In this document: positions 44,723 to 53,223 of the stretch, piece by piece
Layout of the letters: each line of letters begins with the position of its first letter
Numbering within the stretch: the stretch's first letter is position 1
NCBI GenBank assembly: GCA_044507695.1
Contig: JBIQJD010000009.1
Location: 123,166-187,165 of the forward strand
Direction: 5' to 3'
DNA: 64,000 nt
Source of the DNA: JBIQJD01 sp044507695
GTDB lineage: Bacteria > Bacteroidota > Ignavibacteria > Ignavibacteriales > Ignavibacteriaceae
Notes under the pieces: generated by a model
What the model was told of the DNA's origin: nothing
What the model saw: only the letters and a program-made list of their open reading frames with translations
The model's database searches: none
Made by a program: the position numbers and the translations under genes

Positions 44723-45603
44723 TTATTTCCCGGTAATATATTTTCAGAATTTTCTTTTATGTAGATATCTCTCTTTGGATAAGGGATCATTACATTATTC
44801 TCCCTGAATTTTTTTGAAATTGCATAATAAAGCTGGCTCTTTAATACGCCCGGCCTGTTGATATATTCTCTTGTCCAAACGCGTAATTTCATTTCCATTG
44901 AGTACTCACCAAATTTATCAAAAAGTACATCAGGCTTTGGTTCACTAAGAACCCCTTTGTTTTCTGCAACAACTTCAAGCAGGAGTTTTTTTATTTTTTC
45001 CGGATCTTCATTGTAAGAAGCAATTACCGGAAAATTAAATCGTACGCTTCTATCGTTATAACTCCAATTAATTACTTTGTAAGTAATAAAATCAGAATTA
45101 GGCACGATGATTGAAATATTATCATTGGATAAAATTGTTGTGGATCTTAAGGAGATATTTATAACATCACCGGAAATATCTCCAACTTCAATTCTATCTC
45201 CTACTTTAATAGGCCTTTCAAATAAAATTACAATTCCGCTTACAAGATTATTTGTAATATTCTGCAGGCCAAAGCCTATTCCAATGCCGAGTGCGCCGGC
45301 TAAAATTGTTAATGTGCTGAGATCAATTCCTGCAGTTTGCAAAACAACAATAAAACCTATTACAAGAATAAGATATCTTATAATTGCACCAACTGCAGCA
45401 CGTATGCCAAGATCAATCTTACTTTTGGATAGTAATTTAAAAATTATCCATTTACGAAGCTTACCTGTAATATAAAAAAGTAAAGAGATAAGTACGATAA
45501 AGTAAGTTAGTGTCCAGAGTGTAAGCTCTGATTCACCAATTTTGGCAATAGGAATATCAAGCAATTCCTTTATCTCAAAAAATATTTTTTTTAGTGTTTC
45601 CAT
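44719..45603 (-). CDS. MscS-family mechanosensitive channel
   Basis: A 294-residue small-conductance mechanosensitive channel. The pore helix is seen in LAGALGIGIGFGLQNITNNL and VSGIVILFERPIKVGDRIEV. Two further membrane helices precede it and a mixed beta domain follows. I chose the ATG at 45601-45603 (METLKKIFFEIKELL); an upstream ATG at 45663 adds 20 residues that look unrelated. Shares a 4-bp overlap with the antiporter gene. Confidence 0.92.
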   Translation of the reverse strand: METLKKIFFEIKELLDIPIAKIGESELTLWTLTYFIVLISLLFYITGKLRKWIIFKLLSKSKIDLGIRAAVGAIIRYLILVIGFIVVLQTAGIDLSTLTILAGALGIGIGFGLQNITNNLVSGIVILFERPIKVGDRIEVGDISGDVINISLRSTTILSNDNISIIVPNSDFITYKVINWSYNDRSVRFNFPVIASYNEDPEKIKKLLLEVVAENKGVLSEPKPDVLFDKFGEYSMEMKLRVWTREYINRPGVLKSQLYYAISKKFRENNVMIPYPKRDIYIKENSENILPGNK

Positions 45604-45686
45604 TTTTATAATGGGAAAATGTATTGAATAAATAATACTGCCACAGCCGGAACAGAAAATCAAACCTGTGGATAAAATATATCTTT

Positions 45687-45803
45687 CTAATTAATTGCTG
45701 TGTAAGCTTCTTCAAGTGTAATGCAGCCGGAGAGCACAACCAATATGCTGACAGCAGAAAGAAAACGCTGCAGAGTATCAGCGCTGCAAAAATTTAATTT
45801 CAA
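45687..45803 (-). CDS. possible tiny lipoprotein
   Basis: A TTG-started 38-codon frame on the minus strand, 80-odd bp upstream of mscS. It contains FLSAVSILVVLSGCITLEEA: a hydrophobic stretch followed by the lipobox LSGC, then a short acidic tail. That is the layout of entericidin-like mini-lipoproteins. Against it: no ATG and no good ribosome binding site. It may also be a remnant. Confidence 0.25.
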   Translation of the reverse strand: MKLNFCSADTLQRFLSAVSILVVLSGCITLEEAYTAIN

Positions 45804-45892
45804 TTAAGTTCATTTTTAATTCTCATTCAAGAGGAAGGAATTATTATGTGCAGTGCAAAGTTTAGATTATAAAATCTGAAGGGAAATTTTTT

Positions 45893-46582
45893 CTATTTAT
45901 TCATAGAAAATTTTTTGCCTATTTGATTAAGTCTTTCTTCAACTTTTGATTTTTCATCCGGAGTTAATTCCAACTTCTTAATTTCTGAAAATTCACCGTA
46001 CGCTTCTTCGTACAATCCTAAATCATTAAGTATGTCAGCAAAGTAAATTCTGTAAGGAATCAGTGTATTTGTTTCAGGATATTTTCTGAATGTTTCTTTC
46101 GCAGCAACAATGGCTGATTCTTTAAATCCGTTTTCAGCTAATTGAACTGCGCCGTTTAATTTTTTAACGCCAAAATTATCAGAAATTATATGAAGATTAT
46201 TTCTCCCGCCAACCTTTGTTCCGTAAACTGCAGTACTTTTTGATTTCCCTTCTTTTTTAGGCTTGGGTGTGCTGATTATATTTTCCATGGCAAGAGCAAG
46301 CAGCAGTTCATCAATTGATAATTTTTTTAATCTGCTTATATTTACTGCGGATGCTTCTTTAAGTGTAAATTTATTTTTTTCATTTGATAAAACAATGCTG
46401 GATTTATCATCTGTAACAATTACATAATCAGAGTTTAATAAATCACCCTGTTTTACATCATTCCATTTTTCTTCTGTATCTTTTTGGCTTTTTACACTGC
46501 CGGTAATTTTTACAACCTTGTATGTTTGCGCATTAAGTAAAAAAGATATTCCGCTAATCAATAAAATTATTAATGTTTTCAT
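45893..46582 (-). CDS. FecR-like/TPR-like secreted protein
   Basis: A 229-residue secreted protein. A signal peptide (cleavage near residue 19, LLNAQ) is followed by a FecR-like beta domain (VVKITGSVKSQKDTEEKWND, residues ~22-90), then a helical region (LFAD-type repeats: AENGFKESAIVAAKETFRKY) with one or two TPR-like repeats. It is the last gene of the minus-strand surface operon; the next gene upstream is the barrel-transglutaminase protein, 26 bp away. Confidence 0.72.
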   Translation of the reverse strand: MKTLIILLISGISFLLNAQTYKVVKITGSVKSQKDTEEKWNDVKQGDLLNSDYVIVTDDKSSIVLSNEKNKFTLKEASAVNISRLKKLSIDELLLALAMENIISTPKPKKEGKSKSTAVYGTKVGGRNNLHIISDNFGVKKLNGAVQLAENGFKESAIVAAKETFRKYPETNTLIPYRIYFADILNDLGLYEEAYGEFSEIKKLELTPDEKSKVEERLNQIGKKFSMNK

Positions 46583-46608
46583 TTTTAAAATTCCTTTGGA
46601 AAAATAAT

Positions 46609-48585
46609 TTAATTAACATCCACAATTTCAACATAACCTTTTGCAAGCCCCATATCATCCAAAGCAGTTTGATTAAACTTTTTCATACCTGCATTCCAGG
46701 CTTCATTAAAATCTGTTAAAGAAGTTGTTTCTATTATAAGCCAGATTTCATTTTTACCTTCCTCATTTTTTCTTGTAAAAAACTTTCTGTCATTTGCAGT
46801 TATTTCTCTCGCTTTATCAGGAGAAAGTTCCGTGTTAAACATTACATTTACGTGTCTGATTTCATCAGGAGAACGATAATCAACAAGTGCGGTTTCAACT
46901 CCTGCACTTTCAAGAAGTGAACTATACAGCACACTTAAATCATCGCAATCGCCGCCGCGCAATTCCAGGGTTTGTTCCGGAAACTGTACATATTCTGCAG
47001 ATGCTCTCGGATCAGCAATATATGTAAGTTTATCCGTAATTGAATCAAAAATTAATTTTCCTTTATAGAATTGATGAAGCTCATCCGGAATTGAATCAAG
47101 AACACTTTTAAATTGAATAAGAATTTTTTTTGAAGTTTCAATTGCGAAGGAAAAATTTCTTTTAATAAATTTTTTAAGATTGATTACTTGTCCATCCCAC
47201 GCATTTATTCCGTTTATTAAAACCGGAGTTTGAATCTGATCATCAGGCTCATCATTAATTGAACTTATAAAAAAATCAGCGTAGGATATTTCACTTTTTG
47301 TTTTGTTATAATCATCCGGAATGAATGTATAGAAGTAAACCTCGGCGGTATCAAACGGCGCAATAGTAATTTCTGGTGATTGAATTTTATCTGAAGTTAT
47401 TCCTTTAATCCTGCTTTCAGGTTTTACCGTAACGGGTTTTTCTGTAAGATTAACAATCTTTCCTTCGGCAAATGGTGTGTTGACATAATTATCAGATAAG
47501 GCGGGATAAATCTCATTTAAAATTTCAACATCAATAAATTGCACAGCCTGTTCATTAATTGTGTTTAGAAAAAACGAAACAGAAAAAACTGCTTTATCAA
47601 AGCTGAACTTGTTGTTCGTTATGCTTGGCAGACGTGATTGCGTAAAATCAGAAACAGAAAATGATTTATTTCTGTTTGATAAGTAATCAACTGCAGAAAG
47701 AGAAACCTGGAAAAACTTTGTCTGATAAGAAAGATAAGGAATTATTCCGGCGATAAATGGTAATTGCTGTTCATCATGAAAGATTGAAATTCCCGCGGAA
47801 AAATTTTGATCGGAAATTCTGAATGAAGAATTGATTCCCGCTTGAAAAGAGTTATCACTTTCATACAAGAGATTGAGATTTAAAAAATCAAACGGGGAAA
47901 AATTTACACCAGCAATAATTTTGAATTTATCATCAAGCTGATACTTGTGCATAGCGTCAGATAAATATCCATTTACTGAGTTCAATAAATTGATTGTGCC
48001 TAGTGAGAAGGAGAGATTATCATTTACATTATAATTAATTCCCAAATCTGTCTTAATCAGATTTACGCGTTCGTCTGTTGTGTTTGTTTCAAGAAAAAGC
48101 GTATCAAGAAATACAGCATTTACTTCTTCCCGCTGAAACTCCTGCGTGAAATATCTTATTGATAATCCTGCACTAAAATTTTTATTGAATGAATATGAAT
48201 ATCCTAATCCAAAAATTTCCTTATAGATATATTGTGATTGAAGTGACTTCAGGCTTGAATCTTCATCAACTAAGACTTCTCCTGTTTTAAAAATGAATTC
48301 TTTCTGATAACCGGGAGTATACCTTAATGAGAGCAGACTGTTCTTCATTCTTTTTGAAACAGAAATTGAATAAAGATTTGCATTTGATTCAGATGAAAAT
48401 TCCGTACCGGATGAGAAAGATAATCCCCAATCTTTTAATGATGAATAACCCGAAGGATTGGATTCAAAGTTTGCAAATGGTTGAGTGTAATTATTCTTAT
48501 AAAAACCGGTTAAACCGATTGAACTCTGGGGCAATATAGTTTTGCCGGCAAACATAATCAGAATTATCAGAAAATTTATTTTCAA
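46609..48585 (-). CDS. outer-membrane beta-barrel fused to a transglutaminase-like domain
   Basis: A 658-residue protein. After a signal peptide come ~330 residues of repeated amphipathic strands (FGLGYSYSFNKNFSAGLSIR; FKIIAGVNFSPFDFLNLNLL), as in PorV/OMPP1-like barrels. A linker Ig-like region follows, then a transglutaminase/peptidase-like domain with catalytic Cys547 (GGDCDDLSVLYSSLLESAG), His578 (EIRHVNVMF) and a third acidic residue near 619. Its start overlaps the stop of the preceding lipoprotein gene by 4 bp. The combination of a barrel and a cysteine protease-like domain is unusual. Confidence 0.75.
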   Translation of the reverse strand: MKINFLIILIMFAGKTILPQSSIGLTGFYKNNYTQPFANFESNPSGYSSLKDWGLSFSSGTEFSSESNANLYSISVSKRMKNSLLSLRYTPGYQKEFIFKTGEVLVDEDSSLKSLQSQYIYKEIFGLGYSYSFNKNFSAGLSIRYFTQEFQREEVNAVFLDTLFLETNTTDERVNLIKTDLGINYNVNDNLSFSLGTINLLNSVNGYLSDAMHKYQLDDKFKIIAGVNFSPFDFLNLNLLYESDNSFQAGINSSFRISDQNFSAGISIFHDEQQLPFIAGIIPYLSYQTKFFQVSLSAVDYLSNRNKSFSVSDFTQSRLPSITNNKFSFDKAVFSVSFFLNTINEQAVQFIDVEILNEIYPALSDNYVNTPFAEGKIVNLTEKPVTVKPESRIKGITSDKIQSPEITIAPFDTAEVYFYTFIPDDYNKTKSEISYADFFISSINDEPDDQIQTPVLINGINAWDGQVINLKKFIKRNFSFAIETSKKILIQFKSVLDSIPDELHQFYKGKLIFDSITDKLTYIADPRASAEYVQFPEQTLELRGGDCDDLSVLYSSLLESAGVETALVDYRSPDEIRHVNVMFNTELSPDKAREITANDRKFFTRKNEEGKNEIWLIIETTSLTDFNEAWNAGMKKFNQTALDDMGLAKGYVEIVDVN

Positions 48586-49487
48586 GGATTTTCTATAACT
48601 ATACTATGGATGCTTGTTGAAATAATATGGAACTCTGTTTCTCCTTCCATATAATCTCTTTCAATTTTTCTAACAAGAGAAAACAGAAGATGATTAAATC
48701 TTTCCTGTGGAATTTGATTTATCAGGTTTGTTGGAATAATTAAATGCCCGTCATCTTCTGTTCTTACACGGAAAAGAGGAATTACTCTTTCCTCTTCTTT
48801 AATTTTTGTTCCAATAATTAATTCAAAATCATTGTGATTAGCTCCGTTCCATTCCAGCTCAATCCTTAAATTTCTATCTGAAAATTTTCCGGATACTTTA
48901 GCAGAAGCTGTAATTTCTTTTGGCGTTGGAATACCAAACGATATTACACCGCCGGATAAAATCGGAACGAATTCAAATTTAATAAATGAATCAAAAGGGA
49001 ATAAAAAATTGTTTGGATGCCCTCTATCATTGCTTAAAACATATCTTGAACCCAAAGAAGTATCAGCATGTTCGCCACCGTGTCCTCTGAAATTTATTCT
49101 GAACGGATGAAGCTGCGCGGGAATATTATTAAATCTAACTAACCCGGGATTTAAAGTTCGGTAGCCAAGCAGTCTTCCATTTGGACCAAAAACAGGTGCA
49201 TTTCTATCAAAGAAAACTGCCTGAGCAAATGACATATTTTCAGTTCCTGAATTTCTCGTAGTTTTAATTCCACTAACAGTAACAAGGTTTGTATAGTTAA
49301 CAGGATTTTCTGCCAATCCTGTTGAATCAAACCCGGTGCTGTAAAATTCATCATCAGGATCAGAAGAAATAACCTCTACCTGTATCTGATCGCTATCATC
49401 AAATAATTCAGTTGGGGCGGGTTTATCACAGCCAGCAAGCAGAATTGTTACAGCAATTAAAATAAAGTGTCCATATAGCTTTTTCAT
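48582..49487 (-). CDS. lipoprotein with RGHGGEH motif
   Basis: A 301-residue lipoprotein; lipobox LLAGC puts the lipid anchor at Cys20. A distinctive RGHGGEH motif occurs at 134-140, and the C-terminal half is beta-rich (KVSGKFSDRNLRIELEWNG). A paralogous protein at 49604-50650 carries RGHGGDH in a similar setting. Metal binding by the two histidines is possible but only inferred. It is coupled (4-bp overlap) to the barrel-transglutaminase gene and upstream of it. Confidence 0.75.
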   Translation of the reverse strand: MKKLYGHFILIAVTILLAGCDKPAPTELFDDSDQIQVEVISSDPDDEFYSTGFDSTGLAENPVNYTNLVTVSGIKTTRNSGTENMSFAQAVFFDRNAPVFGPNGRLLGYRTLNPGLVRFNNIPAQLHPFRINFRGHGGEHADTSLGSRYVLSNDRGHPNNFLFPFDSFIKFEFVPILSGGVISFGIPTPKEITASAKVSGKFSDRNLRIELEWNGANHNDFELIIGTKIKEEERVIPLFRVRTEDDGHLIIPTNLINQIPQERFNHLLFSLVRKIERDYMEGETEFHIISTSIHSIVIENP

Positions 49488-49542
49488 TTCGCTTCAAAAT
49501 AATAATGAAAGAATGAATTTCAAATGTTAAACAATCTTGCCC

Positions 49543-49585
49543 AAAAAATTCCCCCTTCATTGGCAATTGCTTTTTGAAGGGGGAA
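49543..49585 (-). terminator. intrinsic terminator of the larger lipoprotein gene
   Basis: A 9-bp stem CCCCCTTCA/TGAAGGGGG (49551-49559 and 49575-49583), followed on the minus strand by AATTTTTTGG. It is on the minus strand between the two lipoprotein genes, so the upstream gene (49604-50650) is separately terminated from the three-gene surface operon. Confidence 0.8.
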
Positions 49586-49603
49586 GCTATGCATAAGAGA
49601 GAA

Positions 49604-50650
49604 CTAACGATGAACTTCGTAAGGAACGCCCCACATTTTTGCTTCAACAGAAGATGCATCATCAAGCACTGCCTGGCTTGGCATAACATTAATTACCGCA
49701 TGGAAAAATCCCGGATGATTATTTGTTACATAAGTTTGTTCGTATACTTTCAGATAAACATTGCCTGATTGCTGGGATGAAATCAAATTAAATTTTTTCT
49801 TGCTGCGGTCAGTTCCGCCGTGTCTTCCGTTGTATGTTAATGTTACAAAATCAGAATCGGCGTATGCGCTTGTTACTTCCAATGTAAGCTTTACTTCTTC
49901 ACCAGGATTAACCTGCGGCATTCCAAACATAAAACCCAATCTGAATCTCAAACCGGCTCCGATATGCCCGTCACCGCCATTTCCAGGATTACCTCCACCA
50001 TTGCCGCCTTGTCCACCATGATCACCGCCATGTCCGCGGATATCCAGATGATGCCTGACGAGGAAGTAATCATTTGGTGAAGTAATTACAACCTGCTCAC
50101 CATCTTCATAAGTTAAGGTAAGTTTTGTTATTTGAATATTATCAGTTAAAGTTCCGCCTTCAGGAAGTGAGATTGCTGCAATCTTCCAATTTAAAAGTGG
50201 TCTGTTTGTGCGGGCAATACGTGCAAAGATAATTTTTCTTGTAACAACAGAAGTAAATGGTTTTCTGATCAATGTATCCGGCTTATCACTTTCCGCGGTA
50301 AAAGATGCAGCAATAATTAATGTTCCTTCAAATGTTGAAGTTAAAGTTCCAAATGTTGTATCATTTATTGTTTCGGTTGTTAAGACACGGTTAACCAGTT
50401 TTACATGATGCCCAACCCGAAATGGAAAAATTGGTGTATTCACTTTTCCTAAAAATTCCATTGCACCATCTTCATTATAGTTTGGTTCAAAGGATGCAAG
50501 TGATGAATCAGCCGCAATTAATTGTAAGTATGCTTCATAATCTGTTTGTGCATCAAGTGAGGCATCAAGCGGAGATTCCTGGCAGCCTGCAAATACAATA
50601 AATAAAAATGCAGCCGCGGTTAGGGTTAAACTTCCAAAATATCGTTTCAT
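49604..50650 (-). CDS. lipoprotein with RGHGGDH and Gly-rich segment
   Basis: A 348-residue lipoprotein, lipobox VFAGC with Cys23. Residues ~204-226 hold RGHGGDHGGQGGNGGGNPGN, a Gly/His-rich stretch. N- and C-terminal parts are beta-rich, and the C-terminal strand TLTYNGRHGGTDRSKKKFNL parallels that of the smaller lipoprotein at 48582-49487, so the two are probably distant paralogues. It ends at a strong terminator. Function unknown; surface polysaccharide or metal binding are guesses. Confidence 0.72.
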   Translation of the reverse strand: MKRYFGSLTLTAAAFLFIVFAGCQESPLDASLDAQTDYEAYLQLIAADSSLASFEPNYNEDGAMEFLGKVNTPIFPFRVGHHVKLVNRVLTTETINDTTFGTLTSTFEGTLIIAASFTAESDKPDTLIRKPFTSVVTRKIIFARIARTNRPLLNWKIAAISLPEGGTLTDNIQITKLTLTYEDGEQVVITSPNDYFLVRHHLDIRGHGGDHGGQGGNGGGNPGNGGDGHIGAGLRFRLGFMFGMPQVNPGEEVKLTLEVTSAYADSDFVTLTYNGRHGGTDRSKKKFNLISSQQSGNVYLKVYEQTYVTNNHPGFFHAVINVMPSQAVLDDASSVEAKMWGVPYEVHR

Positions 50651-50914
50651 TTTTTACTCCTTTGTTTGAAAATATTTTTTGGAAAAAATCTTTAACCCTC
50701 TCATCCCAATACTTATGCCAGGATTGAAAAGTTATATTAGATGATGAAATAAGTATTTTTTATAATATTTAAATGCCTGAAAAATCAAATCAAATGCCTG
50801 AGTTGTTATTTTTCATTCACATCATTGAAATTAGAAAATACAATTGGCGTACTTTTTTATAAAATGAAAAGTATTATATTCAAACTATTCATTTAATAAC
50901 AATGGAGAATCTCT

Positions 50915-51373
50915 ATGTGGAAAGAATTTAGAGAGTTCGCAGTTAAAGGAAATGTTTTAGATATGGCAATCGGTATTATTATCGGTGCTGCATTTGGAAC
51001 AATTGTGCGTTCCCTTGTTGATGATGTAATTATGCCGCCAATCGGAATGCTGCTGGGGAATGTAGATTTTACTGGATTGTTTATCCTTCTTAAAGAAGGC
51101 ACGCAAGCGCCTCCACCATACAATAATATTGAAGCAGCAACTGCAGCCGGTGCCGTTACTTTAAATTACGGCAGATTCATAAACACAATTTTAACTTTTC
51201 TCATTGTTTCATTTTCAGTTTTTCTTCTTGTAAAAAGTGTAAACAAACTTAAAAGAAGCAAAGAGGAAGCTCCGGCTCCCGAACCAACCACAAAGGATTG
51301 TCCATATTGTTATTCAAAAATTCCGGTTAAAGCAACAAGATGCCCGGAGTGTACTTCCCAGCTTAATGTGTAG
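50915..51373 (+). CDS. mscL: large-conductance mechanosensitive channel MscL with C-terminal zinc ribbon
   Basis: A 152-residue MscL that opens under hypo-osmotic tension. The N-terminal WKEFREFAVKGNVLDMAIGI and the pore segment GAAFGTIVRSLVDDVIMPPI are unmistakable; two membrane helices. Unlike the usual 130-145-residue protein, it ends in a zinc-ribbon-like tail with Cys129, Cys132, Cys144 and Cys147 (CPYC...CPEC). The zinc tail could stabilise the cytoplasmic bundle or bind other proteins. Good Shine-Dalgarno (aatggagaa). Confidence 0.95.
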   Translation: MWKEFREFAVKGNVLDMAIGIIIGAAFGTIVRSLVDDVIMPPIGMLLGNVDFTGLFILLKEGTQAPPPYNNIEAATAAGAVTLNYGRFINTILTFLIVSFSVFLLVKSVNKLKRSKEEAPAPEPTTKDCPYCYSKIPVKATRCPECTSQLNV

Positions 51374-51395
51374 CTGATAAAATAGTTTTAGTTTA

Positions 51396-52394
51396 ATGGC
51401 AGAAACTTTTAAAGCACTTCTGGTTAAAGAAGAATCCGGAAAATTCTTTAGAGAAATAACTGAAAGAAAATTCTCCGATTTACCCGATGGAGAAATTCTT
51501 ATGGAAGTAAGGTATTCATCTTTAAATTATAAAGATGCATTATCTGCCATTGGAAATAAAGGAGTAACAAAGGTTTATCCGCATGTTCCCGGAATTGATG
51601 CTGCAGGTATTGTGGCAGAATCTTATTCAGAAAAATTTAAATCCGGTGAAGAAGTTTTAATTACCGGTTATGATCTTGGAATGAATACTCCCGGTGGATT
51701 TGCCGGATTTATTTCTGTGCCTGCAGACTGGGTTATTAAACTGCCGCAAAATCTTTCACTTAAAGAAAGTATGATATTAGGAACTGCAGGATTTACTGCC
51801 GCACTTTCTCTTTACAAATTAGAGTTAAACGGATTGAAAAAGGATTCCGGGGAAGTGCTTATTACAGGCGGAACCGGCGGAGTTGGCTCAATGGCTGCAG
51901 CAATTTTATCTAAAGCAGGTTATGATGTTACTGTTTCTACAGGGAAACCGGAAGAGGAAAATTATCTTAAATCATTAGGCGTAAAAAATATTTTACGCAG
52001 ATCAGATGTGCGGGATAAAAGCGGTAAGCCAATGCTTAAAGGAAGATACGCAGCAGTTATTGATACTGTTGGCGGTACCACACTTGAAACAGCAATTGCT
52101 TCTGTAAAAATGTTTGGCTCTGTTGCATTGTGCGGATTGGTGGAATCTCCAAAATTTTCAACTACTGTTTATCCATTTATACTGAGAGGAATAAATCTGC
52201 TTGGAATTAATTCTGCGGAAACAAAAATGGATTTGCGGTTAAAGCTGTGGGAAAAATTATCAGGTGAATGGAAGCCTGATAAATTAAACGAAATGTACGT
52301 TGAACATTCTCTTGAAGAGCTTAATAACGATATAGATTTAATATTACAGGGAAAATTAAAACGGAAAGTTTTAGTTAATCTCAATAAAAATTAA
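51396..52394 (+). CDS. YhdH/YhfP-family quinone oxidoreductase (AcuI-like)
   Basis: A 332-residue zinc-independent medium-chain reductase. It has the N-terminal RYSSLNYKDALSAIGNKGVT, the nucleotide loop LITGGTGGVGSMAAAILSKA near residue 153, and VIDTVGGTTLETAIASVKMF. Closest relatives are NADPH-dependent acrylyl-CoA reductases (AcuI/YhdH). It follows mscL by 22 bp. Substrate uncertain. Confidence 0.9.
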   Translation: MAETFKALLVKEESGKFFREITERKFSDLPDGEILMEVRYSSLNYKDALSAIGNKGVTKVYPHVPGIDAAGIVAESYSEKFKSGEEVLITGYDLGMNTPGGFAGFISVPADWVIKLPQNLSLKESMILGTAGFTAALSLYKLELNGLKKDSGEVLITGGTGGVGSMAAAILSKAGYDVTVSTGKPEEENYLKSLGVKNILRRSDVRDKSGKPMLKGRYAAVIDTVGGTTLETAIASVKMFGSVALCGLVESPKFSTTVYPFILRGINLLGINSAETKMDLRLKLWEKLSGEWKPDKLNEMYVEHSLEELNNDIDLILQGKLKRKVLVNLNKN

Positions 52395-52456
52395 GGCTGA
52401 TGCAGTTAAATTTTCTTTACTGAATCAACTATCTCAAAAATTCCTGGTTAAAATTT

Positions 52457-52843
52457 TTATTGCAAACAGGAGCCTTTGGCACTATACCAGGGTCTTATTT
52501 CATAAATTAATCTACCTGCTTTTACAGCGGGATCTGTATTAACAAGCTCTTCCGCTTTTTCTTTTGATTCAACATTCATTATAAAAATACCGCGTAAATC
52601 CTGATCATCCATAAATGGTCCGGCAATATTTATGTAACCTTCCTGCGCAAGCCTTTCAATGTTTGCAAGATGTTCTTTTTGAATCTTTGCAACTGTGAGA
52701 GAATCATGTTTATCCCTGTTGGGTCCCTTCTTCAGAAAAACCATATAATAGGTTTTCATTTCATATTTGGATTCAAAATCCTGTGCAAATACAAGAGATG
52801 AAGTAATTACCACAAATGAAAGAGCAGTTAAGATATTCTTCAT
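52457..52843 (-). CDS. exported YciI-like protein
   Basis: A 128-residue protein with an N-terminal signal peptide (FVVITSSLVFAQ, cleavage near residue 21) followed by a YciI-like ferredoxin-fold domain (MVFLKKGPNRDKH, HLANIERLAQEGYINIAGPF, DLRGIFIMNVESKEKAEEL). YciI domains are usually cytoplasmic enzymes of unknown activity; export is uncommon. Its gene is bounded by plus-strand genes on both sides, and it is apparently alone. Confidence 0.8.
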   Translation of the reverse strand: MKNILTALSFVVITSSLVFAQDFESKYEMKTYYMVFLKKGPNRDKHDSLTVAKIQKEHLANIERLAQEGYINIAGPFMDDQDLRGIFIMNVESKEKAEELVNTDPAVKAGRLIYEIRPWYSAKGSCLQ

Positions 52844-52858
52844 AAATCACCCTGAATA

Positions 52859-53038
52859 ATGTTAAAATTTTTAATAGAAAATATATCATCCAAAGGAAAA
52901 ATTAAAGTGTTTGTTGCAGATAAGAAAAAATTATCCGAAAGCAACTGCAGATATTTCTGTGAGAATTATCATTACAAATCAGCATCATCAATTATTATAA
53001 TGCGGAAAGCGCTAATTGATTCTATGAAAGAAAAATGA
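52859..53038 (+). CDS. possible 59-residue protein overlapping the next small gene
   Basis: An ATG-started frame reads MLKFLIENISSKGKIKVFVA then DKKKLSESNCRYFCENYHYK and RKALIDSMKEK. Its stop TGA (53036-53038) overlaps the ATG (53035) of the following gene by 4 bp, the usual arrangement of coupled genes. It is basic, with two cysteines, no membrane segment. No family recognised, and no Shine-Dalgarno is seen. Confidence 0.4.
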   Translation: MLKFLIENISSKGKIKVFVADKKKLSESNCRYFCENYHYKSASSIIIMRKALIDSMKEK

Positions 53039-53223
53039 TGAATGAAAATAAATCAAGATTACTTTTAATTGCGGCAATCATACTTGCAGTTGCTGTATTT
53101 GTTTGGGTGATTTTTTCTTTTGATGACCAGCCGGGAGAAGAAGATGGAATAGGGCAGAACCGGATTCAAAAAATTATGGTCAGTAAAAATTCAACAGTTG
53201 ATATAAATAAAGCAATGTTATAA
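53035..53223 (+). CDS. small single-pass membrane protein of unknown function
   Basis: A 62-residue protein with one membrane helix (LLLIAAIILAVAVFVWVIFS, residues ~9-28) and an acidic/basic outer part (GEEDGIGQNRIQKIMVSKNS). It starts within the stop codon of the 59-residue frame. Its last 6 bp overlap the end of the convergent DUF302 gene. No homologue recognised. Confidence 0.55.
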   Translation: MMNENKSRLLLIAAIILAVAVFVWVIFSFDDQPGEEDGIGQNRIQKIMVSKNSTVDINKAML

